64,000 bases of DNA from Pseudomonas abietaniphila (GTDB lineage: Bacteria; Pseudomonadota; Gammaproteobacteria; Pseudomonadales; Pseudomonadaceae), in NCBI RefSeq assembly GCF_900100795.1, contig NZ_FNCO01000007.1, forward strand, positions 124,001-188,000, read 5' to 3'. Under the pieces are notes generated by a model. The model saw only the letters and a list, made by a program, of their open reading frames with translations, was not told the origin of the DNA and did no database searches. Positions 7,727 to 16,962 of the stretch are shown piece by piece; the stretch's first letter is position 1; each line of letters opens with the position of its first letter. A program made the translations under genes and the position numbers.

Positions 7727-8407
7727 ATGTCGACCGAGCCGGATTTTGAGAACAACGCCGAGAACACCGCCGAAGGTTCAGACGCGCTGCAACTGAACAG
7801 CACCGAAGTACGCATTCTGGGTTGCCTTATCGAGAAGCAGGCGACCAATCCCGAAACCTACCCGCTGACGCTCAACGCCCTGGTGCTGGCCTGCAATCAG
7901 AAAACCAGCCGCGAACCGGTGATGAACCTCACGCCCGGTCAGGTCGGCCAGAGCCTGCGCGCGCTGGAAAGCCTGCAGTTGACTCGCCTGGTCATGGGCA
8001 GCCGCGCCGATCGGTGGGAGCACCGGGTCGACAAAACGCTGGAGCTGGTGCCCGCGCAGGTCATCCTGACCGGGTTGCTGCTATTACGTGGCCCGCAGAC
8101 GGTCAACGAGCTGCTGACCCGCAGCAACCGCATGCATGATTTCGAGGACACCGACGCGGTCATTCATCAACTGGAACGCCTGATTGGGCGCGGCCTGGCG
8201 GTCCTGATTCCGAAACAGGCCGGGCAGCGCGAAGACCGTTACATGCACGCGATCGGGGATCCGGCCGACATGGAGGTCATTCTGGCCGCTCGCCAGAACC
8301 CGTCCGAGCGCTCAAGCGTTGGTGGCTCGGCGCTGGCGGACAGGGTGGAAGAACTGGAAGCCAGAATTGCGGCGCTGGAAGAACGTTTGGCCAAACTCGA
8401 AGGTTGA
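7727..8407 (+). CDS. YceH family protein (DUF480)
   Basis: This 226-residue protein consists of two tandem winged-helix domains, with the family core LNSTEVRILGCLIEKQ at about residues 24-39 and LTLNALVLACNQKTSR soon after. It ends in a coiled coil (residues about 198-226) of repeated Glu/Leu heptads. YceH proteins are widespread in gammaproteobacteria and have no established biochemical role; the fold suggests DNA binding. The start follows AGGGAAAGGG. It is convergent with the shikimate-dehydrogenase-like gene 30 bp further on. Confidence 0.85.
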   Translation: MSTEPDFENNAENTAEGSDALQLNSTEVRILGCLIEKQATNPETYPLTLNALVLACNQKTSREPVMNLTPGQVGQSLRALESLQLTRLVMGSRADRWEHRVDKTLELVPAQVILTGLLLLRGPQTVNELLTRSNRMHDFEDTDAVIHQLERLIGRGLAVLIPKQAGQREDRYMHAIGDPADMEVILAARQNPSERSSVGGSALADRVEELEARIAALEERLAKLEG

Positions 8408-8436
8408 TCGCGCAACCCCAGCTCAGGCAGCGGGGG

Positions 8437-9252
8437 TCAGACGCCCCGCGCAAACGCCGCAGCCGCCTGATACTGCTCCTGTGTCGGGGTCACGCCGGTA
8501 TACAGGATGAATTGTTCCAGCGCCTGAATGGCCGCCACCTGATCGCCCGTGATCAAGCGCTTGCCGTACTGTTCGGCGTGGCAAATGAAAGGCGTGCGTG
8601 CAGGGGTCGCCACGACGTCGAAAGCCGTGTCGGCCGCCTCAATGGCCGCCGTCTCGAACGCCAGCGTGTCAGCTTGATCCCCTGCCATCCCCAGCGGGGT
8701 AACATTGACCAGCAGCGGCGGCCGTTCACTGCCCAGATCGGCTTGCCATTCAAACCCGCAGGTTTGCGCCAACGCCCTGCCCGCCTGTTCATTACGGGCG
8801 ACGATCAGCCCGTCGCTGAACCCGGCATCGCGCATGGCGCATGCCACCGCCTTGGCCATCCCGCCGCTGCCGCGCAATGCAAAGCGCGTGCGGGGCACGT
8901 TATGGGTCTCGAGGAGTTGCGCGACGGCAAGGTAGTCCGTGTTGTAGGCCTTTAAATGGCCACCGGTATTGACGATCGTGTTGATCGAGTCGATGGCGGC
9001 GGCCGACGGGTCCAGTTCGTCGACCAAGGCAATGCTCGCTTCCTTGAAGGGCATGGAAACCCCGCACCCACGGATTCCCAACGAACGCATGCCGGCAATG
9101 GCGGCGGGCAGGTCGCTGGGTGCAAAGGCCTTGTAATAGAAGTTCAGTCCCAACTGTTGATACAGATGGTTATGAAAGCGCACGCCGAAGTTGCCCGGTC
9201 GGCCGGCGAGCGACATACACAACAGCGTTTCCTTGCTTGCAGTAACGGACAT
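8437..9252 (-). CDS. Shikimate 5-dehydrogenase-like protein (AroE superfamily)
   Basis: This 271-residue protein has the AroE two-domain plan. In the substrate site, Lys of VSMPFKEA and Asp of AYNTDYLA match the catalytic Lys/Asp pair. The nucleotide-binding turn reads RGSGGMAKA instead of GAGGAARA, and the N-terminal shikimate-binding motif is SLAGRPGNFGVRFHN rather than the short SPSxxxHN. It is therefore a paralogue (YdiB/SdhL-like) rather than the housekeeping aroE. It probably acts on a quinate/shikimate-like substrate in the cytoplasm. AGGAG lies 7 bases before the ATG. Confidence 0.75.
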   Translation of the reverse strand: MSVTASKETLLCMSLAGRPGNFGVRFHNHLYQQLGLNFYYKAFAPSDLPAAIAGMRSLGIRGCGVSMPFKEASIALVDELDPSAAAIDSINTIVNTGGHLKAYNTDYLAVAQLLETHNVPRTRFALRGSGGMAKAVACAMRDAGFSDGLIVARNEQAGRALAQTCGFEWQADLGSERPPLLVNVTPLGMAGDQADTLAFETAAIEAADTAFDVVATPARTPFICHAEQYGKRLITGDQVAAIQALEQFILYTGVTPTQEQYQAAAAFARGV

Positions 9253-9475
9253 GAAATCTCCTGAACGGTATTAGGTAACGCCTTGAGAAAGGCGTAGAAT
9301 TCAGTTGCTTGCGCCTGTCAACGCAGCATTTGTCATTAAAGTTATCAAACACCTTACACAAAATTTACGCAACGGCTTCGCAGATATCCCGGAATTCGTT
9401 GTCTGAGTAGTTATCCCGTGGCAGTGCCTGAGCGTAACGCAGGCTCGCGACAACGGGACTGATCGAGGATTAGTC

Positions 9476-9841
9476 ATGATTCGTCACATCCCCAAGGTTG
9501 CCTTGTTGTTAGGTGCCCTCGCCCTCGCAGGTCAGGCTGAAGCCCATGGCGGCGGCCCAGGCTGGGGTGGGGCTGCAGTCATTGGCGCAGTCGTCGGCGG
9601 CGTGGTTGGCGCAGCGGTGGCCTCCGGTCCTGTTTATGCGACCCCTGCCCCTGTTTATGCGGCGCCCCCACCTGTATATGCAGCGCCCGCACCTGTTTAT
9701 TACGCGCCGCCGCCACCGCCGGTTTATTACCAGCCAGCCTACGTAGTTGAGCGCCCGGTTGTGTACGGCCCTCGTTACTATGGCCCACCCCGCTACTACG
9801 GCCCGCCGCACGGTTACTACCATGGCGGCGGTCGCTGGTAA
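9476..9841 (+). CDS. Secreted Pro/Tyr-rich repeat protein
   Basis: This 121-residue protein has a signal peptide cleaved near AEAHG (residue about 23) and a Gly/Ala/Val hydrophobic stretch (33-51) that could be a membrane or outer-membrane-inserting segment. It then has a repeat region built from PVYA(A/T)P(A/P) units (52-80), followed by Tyr/Gly/Pro repeats such as RYYGPP. Similar small PVYA-repeat proteins occur widely in pseudomonads without known function; a cell-envelope role is likely. GAGGA lies upstream of the ATG, and an intrinsic terminator follows at 9896. Confidence 0.75.
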   Translation: MIRHIPKVALLLGALALAGQAEAHGGGPGWGGAAVIGAVVGGVVGAAVASGPVYATPAPVYAAPPPVYAAPAPVYYAPPPPPVYYQPAYVVERPVVYGPRYYGPPRYYGPPHGYYHGGGRW

Positions 9842-9895
9842 CAGCGTCCCCGCGATAACGACTTCCGGTCTCGGATTGTCAGTAGCTGAATACAC

Positions 9896-9926
9896 GACCC
9901 CGCTCAACAGGCGGGGTTATCGTTTT
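9896..9926 (+). terminator. Intrinsic terminator of the Pro/Tyr-rich gene
   Basis: The stem ACCCCGC (9897-9903) / GCGGGGT (9911-9917) has a 7-nt loop and is followed by TATCGTTTT. The rest of the 309-bp gap from 9842 to 10150 shows no gene or other clear element. Confidence 0.75.
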
Positions 9927-10150
9927 CAGGGCGTGATGTTTTGAAGCGGGCTCGAATCTCGAGTATTGAAACCCCGACGGTTGAACATGATCGAAATGAA
10001 GGTTTTTTCATTTGGCGGACAGCTGACGACGTGCTCACTGCGATAAAACAGGTCGCGAACAGAACAGTGATGATCAATCGGCATGTTCATACTCCGGCAA
10101 GTTGTGCTTAAAGCTGCCGTTGGGTCAGCCATCAATAAGAAGGGATGTCC

Positions 10151-10345
10151 ATGCCGACACAAAACCCGCATCGCGCCACAGGACTCTGCACTTCGAGCAA
10201 GGTCTACAACGCCCTCACCGAACTCAAGAGTCTGGAAGGCCACCGTACCGCTAAATTTGTGTCGTTGTTGACGCAGAATCTGGTCGAGAAAGGCCTGCTG
10301 TCCGAGTCCGAAGTGATCGCCATGCTGGATCAAGTCGTTGACTGA
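10151..10345 (+). CDS. Small helical protein (64 aa), unknown
   Basis: This 64-residue, mostly helical protein has no signal peptide. Two ATGs compete, 10145 and 10151. The AGAAGGG box at 10137-10143 touches the first but is 7 bases from the second, so 10151 was chosen. The C-terminal half (ELKSLEGHRTAKFVSLLTQ followed by EKGLLSESEVIAMLDQ) resembles a small helix-turn-helix or adaptor fold, but I recognise no family. The next small gene is on the same strand 207 bp downstream, with nothing clear between them. Confidence 0.6.
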   Translation: MPTQNPHRATGLCTSSKVYNALTELKSLEGHRTAKFVSLLTQNLVEKGLLSESEVIAMLDQVVD

Positions 10346-10552
10346 CCGGGTGAAGCGCCCCCGTTGCGCTAATCGGCAGTCCAGGCTTTTCTGAAGTCAG
10401 CGCCACGCAACCGTGTGACGCGTCTCACGCCTTTACGCATCTTCCTGCCGAAGAACTGACCTCTGGCTCATCAATGACGACTATCGAGAGCAGTGATTTC
10501 TGCTCGTTGTCACCGCGCCGTAAAGTAGCCCCATAGATTGATGGAGGCACTT

Positions 10553-10735
10553 ATGACCAAGGTTCAAATCATGTCGGTAGTTGGTAGCGCAGTCCCCGCA
10601 CAGCTTCGTGAGCGCGGTATGCTGGCCTGCTGGTACCTGATGCAGAACGGCGAGCCCGTCAGTGGTCCACTCCTGTCCTTGCCAGCCGCCCAGGCGCTGT
10701 CGCAGCAGATGGCGACCCGAACGCTCAACAGCTGA
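10553..10735 (+). CDS. Small protein (60 aa), unknown
   Basis: This 60-residue protein has an ATG at 10553 placed 5 bases after a TGGAGG box (10542-10547); earlier in-frame TTG 10538 and ATG 10541 lack such a box. The sequence (VVGSAVPAQLRERG, then WYLMQNGEPVSGP) looks like a small cytoplasmic alpha/beta protein. Its end is followed 50 bp later by a textbook intrinsic terminator, which supports a real transcription unit. Function is unknown. Confidence 0.6.
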   Translation: MTKVQIMSVVGSAVPAQLRERGMLACWYLMQNGEPVSGPLLSLPAAQALSQQMATRTLNS

Positions 10736-10785
10736 AACCGAATTCGCTCTTCCCTGAAATCGTGCGTTGCTCCGCACTTCCCTTT

Positions 10786-10816
10786 AGCCCGCATCCCCTG
10801 ACGCGGGCTTTTTTTT
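10786..10816 (+). terminator. Intrinsic terminator
   Basis: A perfect AGCCCGC / GCGGGCT stem with a 10-nt loop is followed by eight T residues. It ends the small gene finishing at 10735 and lies just before the end of the convergent membrane-protein gene. Confidence 0.9.
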
Positions 10817-10837
10817 GCCCTGAATTTGACGCGCTTA

Positions 10838-11398
10838 TCAGATTCGCTCGGCCTGAGTGGCATTGACCTGGCATCGGTGGGCCAACTTCTGCAGGCGTTT
10901 TTCCAGGGCACCCAGCACTATGCGGTCGGAACGGCCGCTTTCCAGCTCTTCGATCATCTCGTTGGCCACCAGCCTCAGCTCGTGGGCAATGACCACGCGG
11001 TCGTCGTTCTGGTCCAGCTTGTGCGATTCAAACAGACGGTGCAGGTAATCCTCCAGCGTACGCTGCAGGCGATGCCGGTCTGTTGCGCGCAGGTGAACGA
11101 GATTGACCGTGATTTTCGCCAGCAGCTCATTGAGTTCGCCGCACAGGTACTGCATGCGCCGCGCGTACCCGGTTTCCCGGTCCCGTACCTGTTTTTGCCG
11201 AGCCGCCAGCTCCTGACGACGTTGAATTGCCGGCACGGCCACCGCCATCATCAGCCCGACGATCAAACCGATCGCCTGAATCCAGCCTGCCCAATCGGAA
11301 GGTCTTACAAACAGGCCTGTGACAAGCAAGAGCACCGCAACGATCGCCGCGATGAACACCAACGCGGCGTAATCCTTGCTGATAAACCCTTTGGGCAT
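10838..11398 (-). CDS. Membrane-anchored coiled-coil protein, unknown
   Basis: This 186-residue protein has two N-terminal membrane helices (residues about 10-31 and 36-57), followed by a long, highly charged helical cytoplasmic domain with coiled-coil character (60-186), rich in Arg, Glu and Leu. The layout suggests a small inner-membrane scaffold or sensor stalk. No catalytic motif is visible and I do not recognise the family. The 275-bp gap between this gene and pbpG shows no gene; it presumably holds both divergent promoters. Confidence 0.65.
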   Translation of the reverse strand: MPKGFISKDYAALVFIAAIVAVLLLVTGLFVRPSDWAGWIQAIGLIVGLMMAVAVPAIQRRQELAARQKQVRDRETGYARRMQYLCGELNELLAKITVNLVHLRATDRHRLQRTLEDYLHRLFESHKLDQNDDRVVIAHELRLVANEMIEELESGRSDRIVLGALEKRLQKLAHRCQVNATQAERI

Positions 11399-11679
11399 TG
11401 CGCAACTCCTAGGTCAGATTGAGTGATGAGCATCGATGGCGTGGAATGCTAATCGGTGACCGGCTGCAGTGCCATGAATATCGAAGCAACCCGTTTAAAT
11501 ACAGGCTTTTTGGATCCTTAACCTGAACGAATGCCATACAACCTGCTTTTATTACTTAAACGTCCAGCGCACCCCATCGACATATTTAGAAACTTGCTCC
11601 TAAAATGCGCCGATCTTGTTGTCGCGCTTGATTAAAGTGCGGCCGTCCACGTCGTTACCCTAATAAGTGAGCTTTGCTC

Positions 11680-12615
11680 TTGAAAATTCGCGCATCCCTT
11701 ATCGGCCTATTATTTGCACTTACAGGCTCCGCACTTCCCACCGGTGCCCTTGCGAACGAACCCGCTGCTTTCAACCGTGATCCTGCCAATCTTCATCTGG
11801 CGTCCGGCAGCGCGATGATCACCGACCTGAAAACCGGTCAGGTGCTGTATTCGAGCAATCCGGACGTGATCGTGCCGATTGCCTCGGTGACCAAGCTGAT
11901 GACCGCCATGGTCACCCTGGACGCCAAGCTGCCAATGGACGAGATGATCAAGGTCGACATCTCGCAGACCGCTGAAATGAAAGGCGTGTTTTCCCGGGTC
12001 AAACTGGGCAGCGAACTCAACCGCCACGACATGCTGCTGATCACCCTGATGTCTTCGGAGAACCGTGCCGCGGCGAGCCTCGCCCACAGTTATCCGGGCG
12101 GCTATCCGGCGTTCATCAAGGCGATGAACGCCAAGGCCAAGGCGCTGGGCATGACCCACACCGTTTATATGGAGCCGACCGGCCTGTCGGTGTTCAACGT
12201 GTCGACCGCGCGTGATCTGACCAAGCTGGCCCTGGCGGCACGCAGCTACCCGATGCTGAGCGAGCTGAGCACGACCCCGGAAAAAACCGTGACGTTCCGC
12301 AAGCCGACCTACAGCCTGGGCTTCAGCAACACCGACCATCTGGTCCGCAAATCCAACTGGGACATCAAGCTGACCAAAACCGGCTTCACCAATCAGGCGG
12401 GGCATTGCCTGGTGCTGCTGACCAGCATGGCGAACCGTCAGGTGTCGGTGGTGATTCTCGATGCCTTCGGCAAGTTCACCCACTTCGCCGACGCCAGCCG
12501 CATGCGTTTGTGGATGGAAACCGGCAAGAGCGGCCCTGCGCCAGAAGTCGCGCTGCAGTACAAGAAGGAAAAGAACCTGATGATGAAGCAGAAAGGGCTT
12601 CAGGCATCCGAGTGA
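11680..12615 (+). CDS. pbpG: D-alanyl-D-alanine endopeptidase PbpG (PBP7)
   Basis: This is a periplasmic serine peptidase of the S11 family that cleaves D-Ala-meso-DAP cross-links in peptidoglycan. The signal peptide ends near ALA at residue 25. All three active-site motifs are present: SVTK (residues about 69-72), SEN (126-128) and KTG in the C-terminal third. The length of 311 residues fits PBP7. The chosen start is TTG 11680, which gives the family's usual MKIR beginning; another TTG lies two codons upstream. The gene is monocistronic and ends at an inverted repeat shared with doeB. Confidence 0.88.
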   Translation: MKIRASLIGLLFALTGSALPTGALANEPAAFNRDPANLHLASGSAMITDLKTGQVLYSSNPDVIVPIASVTKLMTAMVTLDAKLPMDEMIKVDISQTAEMKGVFSRVKLGSELNRHDMLLITLMSSENRAAASLAHSYPGGYPAFIKAMNAKAKALGMTHTVYMEPTGLSVFNVSTARDLTKLALAARSYPMLSELSTTPEKTVTFRKPTYSLGFSNTDHLVRKSNWDIKLTKTGFTNQAGHCLVLLTSMANRQVSVVILDAFGKFTHFADASRMRLWMETGKSGPAPEVALQYKKEKNLMMKQKGLQASE

Positions 12616-12629
12616 TCGGCTGACCCGTG

Positions 12630-12655
12630 ACCCTCAGGGTTCAAACCCTGAGGGT
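12630..12655. repeat. Perfect inverted repeat between pbpG and doeB
   Basis: Twelve-base arms ACCCTCAGGGTT / AACCCTGAGGGT are separated by two bases. The element sits between two convergent genes and probably folds into a transcript-end hairpin, but no U tract follows on either strand. Confidence 0.6.
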
Positions 12656-12698
12656 GGGGCGTGCACACACTCCCACGCCGAGAAGGACAGTGTCTGCC

Positions 12699-13700
12699 CT
12701 AGCCCACTGTCTCAGCCACCACTGCCAGCGTATCCCCGCACTGCACCAGCCCCGGAAAATGCCGGGCGGCGAGCAGGCCGCTGCGACGGGCCCGGTACTC
12801 CACAGGTGCCGCCCCGGTGCGCTTGATGTCATGCACCCGCGCGATCACCTCCCCCTTGCTCACCTCCTCACCCAGATCGCGGCACATTTCCAGCAAGCCG
12901 TCATGTTCACTTGCCATGAAGCAGTCGCCGTCGGGCATGTCGAGCATCACGGTCGGGCGCAGCGCGATGTCGCCCTCGACAATCCCCGCATGCACCAGCA
13001 GGTTATGCACCCCACGCTCGGCAATCGCCACGCTGCGGGCACTGGACGAACCGCCGCCACCGAGCTCGGTGGTCACGAACACCTTGCCCTGTTGTTCGGC
13101 GGCCGTGTCGTACATCGCGCCTGCGTCAAGCTCCAGCATGCGCATGCTGTAAGGCGCATTGAACGCGCGCATACCCGCTTCGCACTGTGCCTGCTGGTGC
13201 TTATCCGGCAACACGTGGCAGGCGGCGAACGGCAGGAAATCCAGCGTCCGTCCGCCGGAATGGATGTCCAGTACGATGTCGGCCAGCGGCAGCAGGGTCC
13301 GCCGAAAATAGTCGGCGATCTTTTCCGTGACCGTGCCGTCCGGCTTGCCAGGAAAACTGCGATTGAGATTACCCTTGTCGATCGGCGACGTACGCCTCCC
13401 CGCCTGAAACGCCGGCGTGTTCATGAAAGGCACGATGATCACGCGCCCACTGACCTCGTCGGCACTCAGCTGTTGTGCCAGCTTGCTCAGCGCCACCGGA
13501 CCTTCGTACTCATCGCCGTGATTGCCACCGGTCAACAGCGCGGTCGGCCCCGCGCCGCGCTTGATCACGGTGATCGGGATCATCACCGCGCCCCACGCCG
13601 AGTCGTCTCGGGAATACGGCAGCTTGAGAAAGCCGTGCTGCACGCCGTCACGCTCGAAATCGACGGTGGCGCTGATCGGGTTGTCGGTCAAATCATTCAT
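12699..13700 (-). CDS. doeB: N-alpha-acetyl-L-2,4-diaminobutyrate deacetylase DoeB
   Basis: This 333-residue zinc peptidase belongs to the succinylglutamate desuccinylase/aspartoacylase family. Metal and catalytic motifs are visible: GGNHGDEYEGP (His and Glu ligands), NLNRSFPG, and DIHSGG carrying the third His ligand. DoeB removes acetate from N-alpha-acetyl-diaminobutyrate made by DoeA, giving 2,4-diaminobutyrate. It starts 3 bases after doeA, with AAGGA 7 bases before the ATG, and is the last gene of the leftward eutB-eutC-doeA-doeB operon. The next pathway enzymes, DoeD and DoeC, are not in the window. Confidence 0.88.
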   Translation of the reverse strand: MNDLTDNPISATVDFERDGVQHGFLKLPYSRDDSAWGAVMIPITVIKRGAGPTALLTGGNHGDEYEGPVALSKLAQQLSADEVSGRVIIVPFMNTPAFQAGRRTSPIDKGNLNRSFPGKPDGTVTEKIADYFRRTLLPLADIVLDIHSGGRTLDFLPFAACHVLPDKHQQAQCEAGMRAFNAPYSMRMLELDAGAMYDTAAEQQGKVFVTTELGGGGSSSARSVAIAERGVHNLLVHAGIVEGDIALRPTVMLDMPDGDCFMASEHDGLLEMCRDLGEEVSKGEVIARVHDIKRTGAAPVEYRARRSGLLAARHFPGLVQCGDTLAVVAETVG

Positions 13701-13703
13701 GGA

Positions 13704-14894
13704 TCAGTCCTTCACCAACAGCTGACGCGGCACGTTGCACAGGGTTTCGACGCCGGTGTCGGTGATCAGAATGCTTTCAGTGATTTCCAGCCCCCAATCG
13801 TCCATCCACAGGCCCGGCATGAAGTGGAAGGTCATGCCCGGCTGCAACACACTGGTGTCGCCCGGGCGCAGGCTCATGGTGCGTTCGCCCCAATCCGGCG
13901 GATAACTGATCCCGATCGGATAACCGCAACGGCTGTCCTTGTGGATGTTGAATTTCTCCAGCACGCCGAAAAACGCCTTGGCGATGTCGCCGGTGGTGTT
14001 GCCCGGTTTGGCGGCTTCCAGCCCTGCGGCAATGCCTTCCACGACGGCTTTTTCACCTTCGATGAAACGCTTGGGCGGCGTGCCAAGGTAGATCGTGCGC
14101 GACAACGGGCAGTGATAGCGCTTGTAGCACCCGGCGATCTCGAAGAAGGTGCCGGCGCCTTTCTCGAACGGCGTGTCGTCCCAGGTGAGGTGTGGTGCGC
14201 TGGCGTCGGCGCCAGTCGGCAGCAACGGCACGATGGCCGGGTAATCGCCACCGTAGCCGTCGGCGCCGAGGATACCGGTGCTGTAGATCTCGGCCACCAG
14301 TTCGTTCTTGCGCATCCCCGGTTCGATGCGTTCATAGATGCGCGCGTGCATGTTTTCGACGATGCGCGCAGCGATGCGCATGTACTCGATTTCCCGAGGC
14401 GACTTGATTGCGCGCTGCCAGTTGACCAGCCCGACAGCGTCGATCAGCGTCGCGCTGGGCAGGTGTTTTTTCAGCGACAGATAAGCGGCGGCGCTGAAAT
14501 AGTAATTGTCCATTTCCAGACCGATGTTCAACGCAGACCAGCCGCGCGGCGCCAGCACTTCCTGGCACAGGTAATCCATCGGGTGGCGTTCGCGGGACTG
14601 CACGTAGAAGTCCGGGTAGCCGACGATGTTGTCGTGCTGCATGAAGACCGTGCGCTTGGCACCGTTGGCGTCCTGACCACGGCCGAACCACACCGGTTCG
14701 CCGTCCATCGCCAGCAATACGCACTGGTGAACATAGAACGACCACCCGTCATAGCCGGTCAGCCAGGCCATGTTCGACGGGTCGGTCACCAACAGCAACT
14801 CGATACCCTGCGCCTGCATCGACTGGCGCACCTTGGCCAGTCGCTGGGCGTATTCATCCCTTGAGAAAGGAAGATTGACGACTATCTGAGACAT
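13704..14894 (-). CDS. doeA: Ectoine hydrolase DoeA (EutD)
   Basis: This 396-residue enzyme has the M24 'pita-bread' fold, like creatinase and prolidase, with an N-terminal creatinase domain (about 1-160) and a C-terminal catalytic domain. DoeA opens the ectoine ring to N-acetyl-diaminobutyrate, with the gamma or alpha isomer depending on the system. As in other non-metal creatinase-like members, the usual metal-binding Asp/His set is not fully kept. GYGGDYPAIVPLLPTG and SRTIYLGTPP lie in the catalytic half. AGAGGG precedes the ATG by 7 bases. Context (eutB, eutC, doeB, ehu genes) makes the assignment firm. Confidence 0.9.
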   Translation of the reverse strand: MSQIVVNLPFSRDEYAQRLAKVRQSMQAQGIELLLVTDPSNMAWLTGYDGWSFYVHQCVLLAMDGEPVWFGRGQDANGAKRTVFMQHDNIVGYPDFYVQSRERHPMDYLCQEVLAPRGWSALNIGLEMDNYYFSAAAYLSLKKHLPSATLIDAVGLVNWQRAIKSPREIEYMRIAARIVENMHARIYERIEPGMRKNELVAEIYSTGILGADGYGGDYPAIVPLLPTGADASAPHLTWDDTPFEKGAGTFFEIAGCYKRYHCPLSRTIYLGTPPKRFIEGEKAVVEGIAAGLEAAKPGNTTGDIAKAFFGVLEKFNIHKDSRCGYPIGISYPPDWGERTMSLRPGDTSVLQPGMTFHFMPGLWMDDWGLEITESILITDTGVETLCNVPRQLLVKD

Positions 14895-14942
14895 GCAGAT
14901 GCCCTCTGTAGATGACGCACTGATAAAAAGGATGGGGAAAAT

Positions 14943-15935
14943 TCAGCCACCGAAGCGCAGGCCCTTGCCCGCCTCCACGGCACGATCGAAAGCCAGGTTG
15001 GCGATCGCCGTGTCCTGAGCGCCGGTCCCGGTGAGGTCGCACAAGGAGATTTGGTGCTCATCACTGCGGCCCGGCTTGTGCCCGGCGATGACTTGACCGA
15101 GCTCGGCGAAATTCGACTCATCGCTGACGGCGCCAGACGCCAGCGCGTGATGCAGTTCGCCCAGCACCCGGGTCTGGCTCAGGCGATCGGCGACGTAGCG
15201 ATCCACCTGCGCAAGGGCCTGCGGGGCTATTTCGTTCTTGTGTTCAGCATCGGAGCCCATGGCCGTGATGTGCAAACCCGGCTGCAGGTGGCGTGCTTCG
15301 ATCAGCGGCTCCCGGCTCGGGGTGCAGGTGACGGCGATGTCGACGCCGTCCATGGCTTCATCAAGGGTCTGGCAAAGCCGAATGGTCAGGCCGGATTCAT
15401 CACCCAACTGCGCAGCGAAGCCTTCAGCCTTGGCGGCATCCCGCGCCCAAAGGCGGACTTCTTCGATGGGCCGCACCAGCCGCAATGCCTGCAACTGCAA
15501 CGCCGCCTGCTCGCCCGCCCCGATCAGCGCCACGCTGCGGCTGTTTTCGCGAGACAACCAGCGAGCCGCGACGGCGCCCGCCGCGGCTGTCCTGACGGCG
15601 GTGAGATAGCCGTTGTCCAGCAGCAACGCGTCCAGCAGACCGGTGCGCGCCGAGAGCAGCATCATCATCCCGTTCAGGCTCGGCAGACCGAGCTTGGGGT
15701 TGTCGAAAAAGCCCGGACTGACCTTGATCGCGAAGCGTTCCAGCCCCGGCAGGTAGGCGGTCTTCACATCGACTTCGCCATTGTGTTCAGGGATGTCCAG
15801 ACGCAGGATCGGCGGCATGGCCACCGCCGCGGTGGCGAGCAGACGAAACGCGTGTTCGATGGCGTCCACACTCGCGACATCCAGCGCAATGCAGCTGCGC
15901 AGATCGCTTTCGCTCAACAGGGTGACTTCACTCAT
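14943..15935 (-). CDS. eutC: EutC, ornithine-cyclodeaminase-like enzyme of hydroxyectoine breakdown
   Basis: This 330-residue protein belongs to the ornithine cyclodeaminase/mu-crystallin family. The Rossmann turn IGAGEQA follows the first third, and the substrate-side segment RLDIPEHNGEVDVKTAY contains the conserved Lys. In hydroxyectoine-using bacteria EutC works with EutB (and EutA) to convert the hydroxylated diaminobutyrate derivative toward the common pathway. Its ATG overlaps the eutB stop by 4 bases, indicating translational coupling. A 48-bp gap follows to doeA. Confidence 0.85.
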   Translation of the reverse strand: MSEVTLLSESDLRSCIALDVASVDAIEHAFRLLATAAVAMPPILRLDIPEHNGEVDVKTAYLPGLERFAIKVSPGFFDNPKLGLPSLNGMMMLLSARTGLLDALLLDNGYLTAVRTAAAGAVAARWLSRENSRSVALIGAGEQAALQLQALRLVRPIEEVRLWARDAAKAEGFAAQLGDESGLTIRLCQTLDEAMDGVDIAVTCTPSREPLIEARHLQPGLHITAMGSDAEHKNEIAPQALAQVDRYVADRLSQTRVLGELHHALASGAVSDESNFAELGQVIAGHKPGRSDEHQISLCDLTGTGAQDTAIANLAFDRAVEAGKGLRFGG

Positions 15936-16903
15936 TGATTGGCTCCGGCCAGTACACGCAGGTGTTGTTCGAGGTCCACATTGCGCCCGCTGACCACCAC
16001 CACAATGGGTCCACGGGGTTCGATCACGCCATCGAGCAGGGCTGCAATCCCCACGGCGGCCGCGCCTTCGACGACTTGCCGCTCTTGAAAGTAGGCGTGC
16101 CGGATGCCGTTGCCGATCGAGGCTTCATCCAGCAGGTGAACCTGATCGCACAGCGCGCGCGTCATGGAAAAGGTCAAGCGGTTGTCCAGGCCAATGCCGC
16201 CGCCGAGTGAGTCGGCGAGGGTCGGCAACTCTTCGACGTCAACCGGGTAACCGGCCTGAAGACTGGCGTGCATGGCGGCACCGCGCTGCATGGAGATGCC
16301 GTGCAGACGAATGTGCGGGTTGGCGGCTTTCAGTGCGAGGGCAACACCACTGAACAGGCCGCCACCGGACAGCGGAATCAGTACCTGCGCGACCTCCGGG
16401 AGTTGTTCAATGATTTCCAGACCGAGAGTGCCCTGGCCGGCAATGATTGCGGGGTGATCGAACGGCGGCAGCAGCACCGCGCCCTGTTCGCGAGCCATTC
16501 GCTGCGCTTCACGTTGAGCGTCATCCTGGGATTGACCGACGATGCAGACCTCGGCGCCGAGATCGCGGATCGCCTGCACCTTGTTCGACGGCACGAGGTG
16601 CGACAGGCAAACAGTGGCTTTGACCTTCAGTTGTGAAGCGGCATACGCCAGCGCGCGACCGTGATTACCCGTCGATGCGGCGACCACGCCTTTGGCGCGT
16701 TGCTCAGTGTCCAGTTGCGCGATGGCGTTGCTCGCGCCACGCAACTTGAAGCTGCCGGTGATCTGCTGCGACTCCAGCTTCAGGTAAACCGGAACGCCCA
16801 TGCGCCTCGACAGACTGGGCGAATGCTCCATGGGCGTGACCCGCACCTGCGACGCGATGCGCTGGCGAGCGAGGAAGACATCGTTGAGCTGCAACCCTGA
16901 CAT
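15932..16903 (-). CDS. eutB: EutB, PLP-dependent threonine-dehydratase-like enzyme
   Basis: This 323-residue fold-type II PLP enzyme has the Schiff-base lysine in GSFKLRGA (SxKxRG motif), a phosphate-binding loop reading SGGGLFSG, and substrate loop STGNHG. It resembles threonine/serine dehydratases and carries the name EutB in ectoine clusters, where it is proposed to act on hydroxyectoine-derived intermediates together with EutC. The chosen ATG at 16903 gives the family's usual N terminus; a TTG 45 bases upstream lacks a ribosome-binding site. It is the first gene of the operon, 60 bp from the candidate EnuR operator. Confidence 0.85.
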   Translation of the reverse strand: MSGLQLNDVFLARQRIASQVRVTPMEHSPSLSRRMGVPVYLKLESQQITGSFKLRGASNAIAQLDTEQRAKGVVAASTGNHGRALAYAASQLKVKATVCLSHLVPSNKVQAIRDLGAEVCIVGQSQDDAQREAQRMAREQGAVLLPPFDHPAIIAGQGTLGLEIIEQLPEVAQVLIPLSGGGLFSGVALALKAANPHIRLHGISMQRGAAMHASLQAGYPVDVEELPTLADSLGGGIGLDNRLTFSMTRALCDQVHLLDEASIGNGIRHAYFQERQVVEGAAAVGIAALLDGVIEPRGPIVVVVSGRNVDLEQHLRVLAGANQ

Positions 16904-16962
16904 GACCGCGTCCCGACTGAGGTGTTGGTCGCAGTCTAAAAGCCGCAAATTGTGCTGATGAA

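Noticed and set aside
12627..14864. Long open frame (745 codons) on the plus strand
   Set aside because: It lies fully antisense to doeA and doeB, is His/Arg/Gln-rich as expected for a shadow of high-GC genes, and has no ribosome-binding site.
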